DNA from: JAJDXW01 sp965214795
Lineage (GTDB): Bacteria > Pseudomonadota > Gammaproteobacteria > HK1
DNA: 64,000 nt
Reading direction: 5' to 3'
Assembly (NCBI GenBank): GCA_965214795.1
Contig: OZ243976.1
Span: 4,030,001 to 4,094,000, forward strand
Part shown: one piece after another, positions 26,101 to 34,600 of the stretch
How the letters are laid out: each line of letters starts with the position of its first letter
How positions within the stretch are numbered: position 1 is the first letter of the stretch
Position numbers and translations under genes: made by a program
Notes under the pieces: model-generated
Database searches by the model: none
What the model was told of the DNA's origin: nothing
What the model saw: the letters and a program-made list of their open reading frames with translations, nothing else

Positions 26101-27218
26101 GCGCTCGGGCCGGCGCCATCCTGGCGCGGCTCCATCGTGAGCAGCACCCGCTTCTTCGCTTTCCGGCACAGCCAGCGCGTCTTGAGGAGCGGGATCTCCG
26201 CCCGGCAGTTGCTACACCGGACCGTTCGCGCCCAGAGATAAGCCACCGCCGGCTTCGCCACCCAGCGCGGGTTCGCGTCGTTCTCCAGGTACAGCGAATC
26301 GAACTCCGCGTTGAGAGAAGCCGCCGACACCCGCCCTTCCGCGTCGGGTTCGAGCCGCCGGGGCGGCCGGGGCCGGTAGCGCGCTTCCGGTTGCGGCGCG
26401 GTCCGCCCCCGCCCCTTGCGCCGCACCGGCTCGAACTCCGCATACGTCGGATAGCGCGCCGCCAACTCCCGCCGTGCTCCGGCCAGCACCCGCCGCCCCC
26501 ACGCCCGCAGATGCCACGCGAAGTCCGCGCTCGCCATCGGCGACGCCGATTCCAGATGCGGCGACGTCACCTGTACCGCCTCCCCGTCGCCATGCCCGTA
26601 GCGGGCAAGCCCCTCGCGCAACGCGGTCGCCTTCGTCACCCCGCGCGCCTTCAGGAACGCCTCGACGAACGCCCGCTCGCGCAACGCGAACGCCGGCAAC
26701 GGCCGCGTTTCGCCGGCCAGCCGCCGCGGATGATGCAGCGTGCAGCGCAGGATGAACCACGCCACCGGGTTGATGTCCGCCGCCACCGCCTCGCACCCGA
26801 GCCGCATCGCTTCGAGCGGGATCGCCCCGCCCCCGGCGAACGGGTCCAGCACCCGCGGCGCCCGCCCCCCGAACGCCTCCCGGATCTCCGCCCGGAACTT
26901 CTCGACCTCCCCGCTGTCTTCGCGCCCCCAATGAAAGACCCCGCCCCGCGTCTCCTCCTTCATCCGTTCGCCGCCGGCGGCCGGCACCTCCACCACCCGC
27001 CCCGCCATCCGCTCCAGCAGCGCCCGCCGCCCATCCCGGCTCCCCGGGTCCGGCAGCAGCGTCGCGAGCAACGCCGCCCGACTCGCCGCCAACGGCCGCC
27101 GCGCCGGCCAGATGTGCAACGTCGAGACGTGCCCGTGCCGCACGTTCTTCTCGTGCACCGAATCCAGCGACACCTGCCGGAGCGGAAATGCCGCCTCGAT
27201 CAACCGGACATCGGTCAT
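23136..27218 (-). CDS. DUF1156-type DNA methylase of an Hma-like defence locus
   Basis: 1360 residues. The N-terminal DUF1156 signature SVHEKNVRHGHVSTLHIWPA is near residue 20-40, followed by SAM-binding VLDPFAGGGAIPLEAMRLG (about 140-160), a Cys pair region (CSNCRAEIPLL) and the catalytic ICTDPPYYDAIPYSDL (DPPY at about 920). Two tandemly duplicated inserts, at about residues 364-590 and 695-762, make it longer than usual for the family. ATG 27218 has a GGAGA ribosome site and overlaps the vsr stop by 4 bp. It presumably marks host DNA at an unknown site, with the helicase and DUF499 ATPase as partners. Confidence 0.85.
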   Translation of the reverse strand: MTDVRLIEAAFPLRQVSLDSVHEKNVRHGHVSTLHIWPARRPLAASRAALLATLLPDPGSRDGRRALLERMAGRVVEVPAAGGERMKEETRGGVFHWGREDSGEVEKFRAEIREAFGGRAPRVLDPFAGGGAIPLEAMRLGCEAVAADINPVAWFILRCTLHHPRRLAGETRPLPAFALRERAFVEAFLKARGVTKATALREGLARYGHGDGEAVQVTSPHLESASPMASADFAWHLRAWGRRVLAGARRELAARYPTYAEFEPVRRKGRGRTAPQPEARYRPRPPRRLEPDAEGRVSAASLNAEFDSLYLENDANPRWVAKPAVAYLWARTVRCSNCRAEIPLLKTRWLCRKAKKRVLLTMEPRQDGAGPSALSASPTQASASAQADEPTQADRPPQTGEPTQAGGAARADRLTAEAGEPTQAGRSAQAAGVVFGIERDVAEGGETAARKREHGRALGASPNASSASLVQAGASARADELAQAGRLTEASSAFGASDAAKRERPSVHGGAAPADGPAAQAGGVAQAGRSVHADGVVFGVARDVPEGSGTAAQKREHDRMLGAGTMSGSGAECPCCGAIATMKDLRAEGRAGRLGERMTAVVVDGQEGKEYRLPTDEELGSASVERQELEALYAEIPFGLPNEPTPSEQSLGMRIPRYGFDTWGTLFTDRQLLALGTFVREIRRTAGLTSGPRRRVAPLSSEERLNDPPWEPAALGVDDGPRYSAARALPANNEERRNDSSWEFVPPGVDGNPRYSAARAFPASGKTPVDDGSPASAAARKADAGLASGKTPFDRDSGSSAAGAEPIDDYPHEWREALVAYLAPSISRLADRGSTLATWTNDPENIRSTFARFALPMVWDFAESCPLSDTTGGFIQAVEWIARVCEHVQAAADGAPAPRVLRQSAIDELPPDGFDLICTDPPYYDAIPYSDLMDFFYVWLRRTLHGLSPETDAAFAGALGPKWDAEAGDGELIDDASRFGGDRQASKQNYEDGMARSFSRFHDALRDDGRLVIVFANKQPDAWETLVSALIRAGFVVDGSWPIRTEMQNRQRSLASAALSSSIWLVCKKRPAAARPGWDGKVLAEMQENVRERLRDFWDAGIRGPDFVWAATGPALEAFSRHPVVRKADREGERLTVAEFLRRVRRMVVGFVVSRLLERSGDAADELDDPTTYYLLHRSDFGLRPAPAGACILYALSCNLSDAELAGRLDLLARGGGAAGERPAPAADDDGEAAAEEDGLPDLDPDRQTGGGARGGEVRLKPWNRRRARDLGEPAADGGPPPLIDCVHKLMRLWKTGEQTRVDAWLEARGLWRHELFSRVVQALIELADRGSEERATLESIQNHVRTRGGAPAPRQRALV
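24941..25132 (-). repeat. 96-bp in-frame tandem repeat in the methylase gene
   Basis: Two copies of a 96-bp unit (first about 24941-25036, second 25037-25132) share CCCGGGCCGCGGAATACCGG at their starts. They encode 32-residue repeats, recognisable as DDGPRYSAARALPA and DGNPRYSAARAFPA. A further shorter repeat around SGKTP follows towards the methylase C-terminus. Confidence 0.75.
25549..26122 (-). repeat. About 309-bp in-frame tandem duplication in the methylase gene
   Basis: The segment beginning TGCTCGCGCTTC at 25549 recurs at 25858, an offset of 309 bp (103 codons); the second copy is about 40 bp shorter. Both encode a conserved block, VVFGIERDVAEGGETAARKR versus VVFGVARDVPEGSGTAAQKR, followed or preceded by Ala/Gln/Gly-rich short repeats such as GEPTQAGRSAQA. 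Reading frame is kept throughout. Confidence 0.78.
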
Positions 27219-27667
27219 GTACCGGAATCTCCGTCAGGCGGTGGCGCCAGAAATGCCGACAACAAGCTTCGCAGTTCGTCCCGACTGGATGTTTCGCATT
27301 CCCAAACGACGAGCACTTCCCACCCAAGCGCTTCTAGTTTGGCAATGTTCCGTCGATCCCTGATCGTGTTCCGTTCGAACTTCTCCCGCCAAAAGGCGAC
27401 TCGCGTCCTTGGTGTGGTTGTCCTGCTGCAACCTCGATGACGGTGCCAGAAGCATCCGTGCACGAAGATAATCTTCCCCAAACGCGGAAAAGTCATGTCC
27501 GGCGTGCCCGGCAAGTCACGACGATGGAGGCGGAAGCGATAGCCCAAAGCGTGGACGATCCGCCGAACGGCGAGTTCGGGAGTGGTGTGGCGGCCACGAA
27601 TGCGACTCATCAACGCCGAGCGTGAAGGAACAATCGGCAGGTCGTTCATTTCCTCGTCGGACTTCAT
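27215..27667 (-). CDS. vsr: Very short patch repair endonuclease
   Basis: 150-residue Vsr-type nuclease that nicks 5' of T:G mismatches arising from 5-methylcytosine deamination. Motifs: SRIRGRHTTPELAVRRI, LPGTPDMTFPRLGKIIFVHG (catalytic Asp and strand) and CFWHRHRGC with the family Trp/His and Cys. It lies next to the C5-methyltransferase whose product creates its substrate. The stop overlaps the methylase start (ATGA). It shares the lower GC of the embedded R-M genes. Confidence 0.93.
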   Translation of the reverse strand: MKSDEEMNDLPIVPSRSALMSRIRGRHTTPELAVRRIVHALGYRFRLHRRDLPGTPDMTFPRLGKIIFVHGCFWHRHRGCSRTTTPRTRVAFWREKFERNTIRDRRNIAKLEALGWEVLVVWECETSSRDELRSLLSAFLAPPPDGDSGT

Positions 27668-27715
27668 ACCGAGACGATCGATACAGAGTGTGAAATTCCT
27701 GACGGCTCTTCCCTG

Positions 27716-29764
27716 TCAACCGCTGATCATCGCCGATGAATTCTCGGGTACGAAATCGGCATCCAACTCCTCGAATATCTCGATCAGTTCGGATACCTGC
27801 TTTTCTCGCTCCAAGTATTCCGAGTAGCTTCGTTGTGCTTCGAGTATGAGCTGATCATAGGTAATATAGCGTGCATTCATCTCCGACAATAACCGACGAT
27901 TCTCGCTTTCATTGTCACGGGGAGTGGGTGGCGACCCCAGGATCGTTATGACCTCGATGTGGGTCGGCTCCTCCGGAAAACGTGCTTCCAGGCACTTCTT
28001 GAGAGCATCTCGATATTTTGAAAGCTGTTTTAGAAGATCATGGATCTGGACGCTGCGATTCGCCTTTTTCAATTCGATGATGACATGCTTTCCCGCCGCA
28101 GTCTTGTACCGGATGTCGATTCGTCCAATTTTCTCGTCCTTCGTGAGATTCGCGTCAATCCTGCCGAATTCTTTGGCGATGGTTTCCTCTATTCTGAAGT
28201 TGGACGCGGCCCGCTCCCAGGACGGATGAAGAAGCCAAAGATGGTCGAAAATATACTTCTGTATCACCTTTTCAAGTTCGTTTGGAACAATTTCCTGAAA
28301 TCTCGCGATCACCGAAATACGCCCTTTGACGACTTCGTAATAGTTGGCGGCTTCGAGCTCGTCCACGCCGGAGATCAGACGAGCCAGCGTCTCGAAATCC
28401 CGATGGGAGTCGAGGCTCTCAAGCGCGCTCAGCATGTCCTTGAGCGCGAGCTTCTCGAAGGCCAGTATCGTCGACCGGTAAAGTTCCCTTTTCGTCTCCA
28501 GATCCGGCAACGTCAACGACTCGATCTTTCCGAACAAGCGCTCGGCGGTTCTTTTATGATCCGGACCGAGTCGTTCGTACCATCTCCGTACGGTCGGATA
28601 AGCGAGAGCACGTTCTTTCCCCTTCTCCAACCTCAGGTTCGTCCACTGGTTCTTGATTTTCTTTAACGTTTTCTGAACGAAATCGCTCACCGCCCGGTAT
28701 CGCGGATCGTCCTCCTTCACGCTTTGGCGCCCACTGGTTACGATATCGTCCTGCTCGTCGTCGTCCAGGAAATCCGCGTTGATCTCGCCGATCACGTAGT
28801 CCGCATAGATTCCGGCTTCCTTGAATTCGGGGAGAATGTCCTCGTGCACCAATTTTCCCCGGGAGAGCAAGACCACCGCATTGTTCGCTTCACCGAGAGT
28901 ATCGGGTCGATCGACGGTACCAATCCATCCGCTCAATTGACATCGTTCGATTTCTTGACGAGTCTCGATTGCCCCATCATCTTCCCGGACGGCTTCGACC
29001 TCCCGCACGACTTCGACGGTCGCGTCAGCGGCATACAGTTCGTACTTGCCCCGAAGAGAATCGGCGGCTTCACTCATTGCCCTGCCTTCATCTCCGAAAT
29101 ACCAAAGAAATTCCAGCTTGTTTTGGAATTCGCGATCCCTATGCGAGATCGGGTCGCCATCGATTTTGACCTCGAAGTCATGGGACGGTCCGATAATGCT
29201 GAATCGCCTGGCCAGACGACGCCGCAAGTGTGGCCCCGTCCAAGAGGGACGTTTATCCAGAGATCGAAGAACGAGTCGTGTCCCTTTTTTCAATCCATTC
29301 GTAACGGGGTCGATCTCCTGTGGATGGTATTCCCCGGTGGTGTCGTCGTTCTCCATGAGATCCTTGATCTTGGAGCGGTCCATCGACAGAGCGTTCGCCT
29401 GACCGTTCTTGATCGTATGGACCTCGACGATCTTGGCGATCGAAAATGACGACAGCTTTCCAATTCCCTTTCGACCCATGACCTTGCGGCCGCGGGCGGT
29501 AGTGGTTCCATTCTCTCTCCGCCGATATCCGACCGTAAGGAACCGCTCGTTGATCTCGCGAACGGTCATGCCATCGCCGGTGTCCTTGACCTGTATCAAA
29601 CCTTGATTCCGGTCGATGTCGATCTCCACCGTCTTCGCATCGGCATCCCACGCATTCGCCACGAGCTCGGACAACACGGCGGGAATGTTGCTGTAGAGCC
29701 CTATCCCCAGATGATTGAGAACGTTCAGGCTCAGCTTCATCGTGAATTTGTGAGCGGACTTCAT
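27716..29764 (-). CDS. GHKL-ATPase restriction enzyme, HgiDII/BbrUIII-like
   Basis: 682 residues. N-terminal GHKL ATPase: N-box SELVANAWDADA (about 32-43), DTGDGM (about 61-66) and GRKGIGKLSSF (about 97-107). Near residues 545-565 a nuclease core fits GRIDIRY ... VIIELKK, a PD-(D/E)XK pattern. This architecture next to a C5-methyltransferase and vsr is that of HgiDII/BbrUIII-type type II restriction enzymes (HgiDII itself cuts GTCGAC; the site here is not known). ATG 29764 has a GAGGAA ribosome site and overlaps the methyltransferase stop by ATGA. Distinctly AT-richer than the triad genes. Confidence 0.78.
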   Translation of the reverse strand: MKSAHKFTMKLSLNVLNHLGIGLYSNIPAVLSELVANAWDADAKTVEIDIDRNQGLIQVKDTGDGMTVREINERFLTVGYRRRENGTTTARGRKVMGRKGIGKLSSFSIAKIVEVHTIKNGQANALSMDRSKIKDLMENDDTTGEYHPQEIDPVTNGLKKGTRLVLRSLDKRPSWTGPHLRRRLARRFSIIGPSHDFEVKIDGDPISHRDREFQNKLEFLWYFGDEGRAMSEAADSLRGKYELYAADATVEVVREVEAVREDDGAIETRQEIERCQLSGWIGTVDRPDTLGEANNAVVLLSRGKLVHEDILPEFKEAGIYADYVIGEINADFLDDDEQDDIVTSGRQSVKEDDPRYRAVSDFVQKTLKKIKNQWTNLRLEKGKERALAYPTVRRWYERLGPDHKRTAERLFGKIESLTLPDLETKRELYRSTILAFEKLALKDMLSALESLDSHRDFETLARLISGVDELEAANYYEVVKGRISVIARFQEIVPNELEKVIQKYIFDHLWLLHPSWERAASNFRIEETIAKEFGRIDANLTKDEKIGRIDIRYKTAAGKHVIIELKKANRSVQIHDLLKQLSKYRDALKKCLEARFPEEPTHIEVITILGSPPTPRDNESENRRLLSEMNARYITYDQLILEAQRSYSEYLEREKQVSELIEIFEELDADFVPENSSAMISG

Positions 29765-30867
29765 GATCGGGCTTCCTCGATGTGCGTGGCAATGCTGCGA
29801 GCGATCGCTTCGGCCAATGCAACCGGCACCGCATTCCCGATCTGCCTTCCGATCCGCGCGAAGTAGACAGGCTTGCCCTCTGCGGCGAACTCATAGTCGG
29901 GAGGGAATGTCTGAATCAGTGCCGCCTCCCGGAGGGAGATCGCCCTGTCCTGTGCCGGATGGCCGAAGCGACCCCTGCCGTATCCAAAACATCCTGTGGT
30001 TATCGTGGGAGACGGCTCTTGCCAGGCCATGCGCCCGTATACGTTCCGATACCATCGGCCCGACTCCTTCCGGTGACATTCAGCCAGGAGCTCCTCGGGC
30101 CAGTCCTCCCAAGTGCCGCCCGGCGCGGAGGCACGGATTCTTTTCATGTTCAGATCGGACAGCTTCGGTGCCATATGAATGCGGTCGTTTTCGTGCGCCT
30201 CGCCGTGGGAAATCACGGGAAGCTCCCCAATGGCGTCCCGGACGGTCGACGGATGCTCCGCGGAATGCGACGGAGCAGCCAGCCGAAGTCGGCCCAGCTT
30301 CGAGGCAAGCAGGACGAGGCGTATGCGGTGCTGTGGGACGCCGTAGCGGGCGCATGGGACTGTTTCGACCGCAACTTCGTAAGTTTCTTCCAGGCGACGC
30401 ACGAACCCCTCGAGTATCCGCCCACCCTCGAAGGAGGCGAGCCGAGGAACGTTTTCCATAGACACGATATCCGGCTCGACCTCCATGATCCGATCGGCGA
30501 AGAGCTCGACGAGCGTCCACTTGCCGGTACGACGCTTCTTGGCCTCGGGGGTGTAAGCCGAGAACGGCGCGCAGGGAGCGCATCCTACGAGGATCCGATT
30601 TTTGCCGTTCGGGAACAGGCTCATCAGGTCTTCACTCGTGAAGTCCTCCAAGGAACGACCGATGAATTCGGCGTCATTGTTGGCTTCGAACGCATACCGG
30701 CAAGTCTCGTCGACATCGAGGCCGGCAACCACATCGAACCCCACGCGCCGGAATCCGTGGCTGAGCCCGCCGATTCCGCAGAAAACATCGACGACGGACC
30801 ACTGCCCCAGCATCTTCGATGCAGGTAGCCGGGTCACGGCCTCATCATTCGGGGAGACGGAGGACAT
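29761..30867 (-). CDS. DNA (cytosine-5-)-methyltransferase
   Basis: 368-residue C5-methyltransferase. Motif I VVDVFCGIGGLSHGF, catalytic motif IV GCAPCAPFS (usually PCQPFS), motif VI MENVP, motif VIII VPQHRIRLVL and motif X QIGNAVPVALAEAI are in the normal order; the target-recognition domain lies around residues 215-290. The only oddity is Ala for Gln after the catalytic Cys. It protects against the HgiDII-like enzyme encoded just downstream and generates the substrate for Vsr. Confidence 0.92.
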   Translation of the reverse strand: MSSVSPNDEAVTRLPASKMLGQWSVVDVFCGIGGLSHGFRRVGFDVVAGLDVDETCRYAFEANNDAEFIGRSLEDFTSEDLMSLFPNGKNRILVGCAPCAPFSAYTPEAKKRRTGKWTLVELFADRIMEVEPDIVSMENVPRLASFEGGRILEGFVRRLEETYEVAVETVPCARYGVPQHRIRLVLLASKLGRLRLAAPSHSAEHPSTVRDAIGELPVISHGEAHENDRIHMAPKLSDLNMKRIRASAPGGTWEDWPEELLAECHRKESGRWYRNVYGRMAWQEPSPTITTGCFGYGRGRFGHPAQDRAISLREAALIQTFPPDYEFAAEGKPVYFARIGRQIGNAVPVALAEAIARSIATHIEEARS

Positions 30868-30886
30868 GGCACGGAACCGGCGTTGC

Positions 30887-31147
30887 TCAGCGTTGACCCG
30901 TGGATCCGCGAGAACCGAACCAGAACGCCATGATCGCCGCGGTCGTCGAGGCCAATCCGGAGAACACGGCGATCGCTTGTTCGGTCTCTTCCTTCCACAT
31001 CAACCACGTAATGAGCCCAAGGGCGCCCAAGGCGTATGCAGCGCTCATTCCGCAAGTCACGCGCACGCGGCTTTTCCGCAGTTCGTTTTCCCGAACAGGA
31101 TCCGGACGCTCCGGGTTCTCCCGTTCAACAGCACCCTCATTGTTCAT
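30887..31147 (-). CDS. Small two-helix membrane protein of unknown function
   Basis: 86 residues from the ATG at 31147, chosen because GAGGAG lies 9 bp upstream (an ATG at 31156 directly abuts it). A charged N-terminus rich in Glu/Arg is followed by two hydrophobic helices around MSAAYALGALGLITWLMW and AVFSGLASTTAAIMAFWFG. It lies 19 bp upstream of the C5-methyltransferase gene and is co-directional with it. No family recognised; a holin-like or sensor role in the island is only a guess. Confidence 0.55.
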   Translation of the reverse strand: MNNEGAVERENPERPDPVRENELRKSRVRVTCGMSAAYALGALGLITWLMWKEETEQAIAVFSGLASTTAAIMAFWFGSRGSTGQR

Positions 31148-31192
31148 GTCGGCCATCTCCTCTATGTGAGGACATGAGCGCTCCGGTGTCGA

Positions 31193-31603
31193 TCATCGCC
31201 GTGCCGAGGGGCCGGGTCCCGAGTGGATTCTCGTCCGCAGGCTCTTGAGCCGCACCGCGGGCAGCTTCTTCAGTTGCTGATTGAGCGGGTCGATTTCGAT
31301 GCCCAAGGACTCCAGAGCCGTGACACCGAGCAACGGTTCGGCGTTTGCGTCTCCAAAAAGCACCGTGCCGCCTACGATTTCCCCCATGAGCTCGATTCGG
31401 GCAACCGCAACGTCCATCTTGACCTCGCTGCCGTCGGCCAGTACGTACGTCCGCTGCGCTTCCGGCTCAAGGCCGATAGCTTCCAGGTGTTGCCTCGGGA
31501 CGAGGCTGTCGGTCGCGCCCGTGTCGACCAGAAAGAGCCCTTGCCAACTCCTGTTCCGATCGGCCGGGTTGCTGATGACGACGTCGGCGTTCGTGACACC
31601 CAT
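31193..31603 (-). CDS. Retropepsin-like aspartic protease
   Basis: 136 residues, single-domain aspartyl protease of the retroviral/clan AA type. Active-site motif LFLVDTGATDSLVP lies near residue 23-36; the flap-like and C-terminal parts include GGTVLFGDANAEPLLGV (hydrophobic GxxxLLG). Such proteins act as homodimers. The ATG at 31603 follows GGAGAACCGAG. It lies 13 bp after the helicase gene and is the second gene of the island. Whether it processes an island component is unknown. Confidence 0.8.
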   Translation of the reverse strand: MGVTNADVVISNPADRNRSWQGLFLVDTGATDSLVPRQHLEAIGLEPEAQRTYVLADGSEVKMDVAVARIELMGEIVGGTVLFGDANAEPLLGVTALESLGIEIDPLNQQLKKLPAVRLKSLRTRIHSGPGPSARR

Positions 31604-31616
31604 CTCGGTTCTCCGT

Positions 31617-34600
31617 TCAGCCTTGCTCCGCCGCCTCGATCAGCGAGGCGGCGGAGATCGTGAAGGCGTCGTCGCTGCGGCTTCTGGCGAGTAGTTTAGC
31701 GAAGGGGTCGCGCACCCGGGCGAGGCGGGGGGCGGAGGTCGCGCAGTCGAACACGACGTAGAGCCAGTAGTGTTCGCCGAGATGGCATGCCTGCTTCCAT
31801 TCGTTCGCCTCCATCCGGATGGTCCCTTGGCCCGCGCGGCCCTTGACCTCGATGCGGCGGGTTTCTCCTGGCGGGTGGATCGAGAGCAGGTCGAAGCCCG
31901 GCCAGTCGGGGAGACCGGCCGAGCGCGCGAGCTCGGGTTCGGATACGTCGCGCACTTCCGCACCGCGCTCCCGCTCCCAGCCGAGGGCGATGCGGACGGC
32001 GACTTTTTCGACGCGCGCGTCGTGGCGCTCGACCTCCTCCGGGTTGGTGGCGGGCACGGCCAGGGCGTGGGCGAGGAAGCGGACGAAGCCGGGTACGATC
32101 CGTTCCGGGGCGGTATCGAGCCGGGCAAGGGCGCGTGCTTTCTCCGTGGAAAGCGTTCGCTGCTCCCGCTTGATCTCGTCGAGTGCATCTTCGTCTTCCG
32201 CTCCGGCGTCGCGGCCGGACCGCTTCGCGCCGCGCGCGGCGAGCTTCGTGCGGCGGGCGGCCAACTCGGCGGCCCGGAGGTCGAAGCCGACACCGACCCG
32301 GCGCCGCCGCTCGGGCAACTCGACGCGCACGGCGGCGCGATGCCCTTCCACCCGCCGCGCCAGAACCTCCCGCTCCACGTAGCTCGCCGCTTCGGCCCTC
32401 ATGCTGATTCCGCGGCTCGCCAGGGGAACCGCGCCGGGGGGCACCTCGGGGGCGCCACGCAGCAGGAGCAGATGCTCGACGGGGCATTCGGCCGGCGCAC
32501 CGGCCTCGTCGTGGCGCAATCCGATCAAGCGCCGTTCACGGATGAGCCGCTCGCGCGACCTCGCCGGTTCGGCCCTCTCCGCGGCGGGCGGCGTGAACCA
32601 CGTCGAGCCGCGGGATTCTGCTGGTTCAGGCGGCTCGAGCCACTTTGCCGCGCGCGGCCCGAACCGGTCCGACGTTCTCGAAGCACGGGATTCCGGTGGC
32701 GCGGACCACTCCACCGGGTCACGCCCGAACGGCTCCGGCGCCCGCGAAGCGCCGCCCGGTTTCCGCGCGGGTTCGGTCTCCGGTTCCGGCTCAGGTTCTA
32801 CTTCTACTTCTACGGATATCAGGGCGAGGTGGAAGAAGTAGGGAGCGTTCGCCCTCGGGTCCACGAAGATCGCGCCGCGCAGGGCATCGCGGCCGAACGC
32901 GCTCAGGACCCGGCGGGAAAGCGCGTCGAATACCGCCTCGCCGGGATGCAGCCAGATGCAGGGGGCGTTCGATTCGGTTTGCGCTCCGCCCTCGTTTCGG
33001 CCTTCGTACCCGTTCTCGTTCTCGTCCCCGTCCCGGTTCCCGAGCGCGGGCCCGCTCCTCCCCGCGTACCCGTTCCCACGCCCGTTTCCGGCCCGATCCT
33101 CCGTCTCGGGCCGTCGAACGCACAGGCGCTCCCGCGCCGCCGGCGGATAACCTTCGAGCGCGGGGAGCAGTGCGTCGAGCGCGCCGGCGCGGCGGGGCAC
33201 GAGCGAGAAGAAGCCGTCGAGGTCTCCATGGACTTCCAGATCGAGCAAGCCCGCCGCGTTCTCGACGAAGCGCCGCACGTAGCCCGGCAGGAGTTGCAGG
33301 TAGCGTTCACGCTCGACGTCGTCCCGGAGCCCGTCGAGGCGTCCGGCCACCTCTCCCGAAGCGCCGTCGCCGCCGTAGATGCGCCGCTCCTCGTCACCGA
33401 CGCCCCGCACCCGGTCGGCGGAAAGCGCGCCCCCGACCCGGCCCACGACGCGGCGCTCGCCCTCGTCGGTCAGCGCTTCGATCATGTATTCCCGTAGCGA
33501 CCGGTTCTCGAACAGCCGGCCGATGACGTCGAACACCTTGTCCGACCGAAGCTCGCGCCGGACCGCTTCGAGCTTTTCGAGCAGGACCCGGAGCACCCGG
33601 CCTTCGTGGGTATCGCCCGCGACGAGGTTGACGATCCGCACGTCGTGCTTCTGGCCGTAGCGGTGGATGCGGCCCATGCGCTGCTCCAGCCGCGCCGGGT
33701 TCCAGGGGACGTCGTAGTTCACCATCAGCCGGCAGAACTGGAGGTTGATGCCCTCGCCCGCCGCGTCGGTGGCGACGAGGTAGCGGGCGCCGCCCGGCCG
33801 GCGAAACCGCTCCACCTGTTCCTCACGCTCCGGCCACGCCATGCCGCCATGGATCCGTGCGAGCCGCCCCGAGAAACCGAGCCCCTCCAGGCGGCGGATC
33901 AGATAATCCACCGTGTCGCGGTGCTCGCTGAAGATCAGCCACTTCTCGTCCGCGTAGCGCGGGTCTTCGAGCACCTCGCGGAGCTTCTCGAACTTGGACT
34001 CGCTGCCCGACTCGATGAGCCGGCTCGCCCGCGCGCCCAAGGCTCGGAGCGTCTCGACCTCCCGCCGCAGCTCCTCGACGGTGACCGCGGCCACCGCCCC
34101 GAGCACCGCGTCCTCGTAGTCCTCGTTCCGCTCGCCGAGACCGGGGTCGAGGCCAAGATCGAAGCCGGGATCGAAGCCGGGGTCGAGGCCGCCGTCGCCA
34201 CGGCCCCGGGCGCTGCCGGCACCCTCGCCGCCGCGAGCGTCGCGCGCATCATCGTCGGCGCCGTGCGTGTCGAAGAAGTCGTCACGGTACCGGCGGTCCA
34301 GGCCGTGCTGGCGGCGTGCCAGTTCCGCCGCGCTCACCCTCCCGGACTGCAAGTCCTCGATGGTTCGCACGAGCTTTTCGATCCGGCGCTCGAAGGAGCG
34401 GTGCAGCGCCCAGGTCGAGCTGGCGAGCCGGCGCTGGAAGACGCTCATGGCGAGCCGCACCGCCGGGCGGTCGTCGAGCGCGCGGCCGTACGCGCGAAGC
34501 AGGTAGGCGCTGGTCTCGTCGTAGAGCGCCCTCTCTCCCTCCGGGCCGGAGGTCAGCCCGTAGCTGAACGTGTCGCACGCGCGCGGCGGATAGAGCGGGC

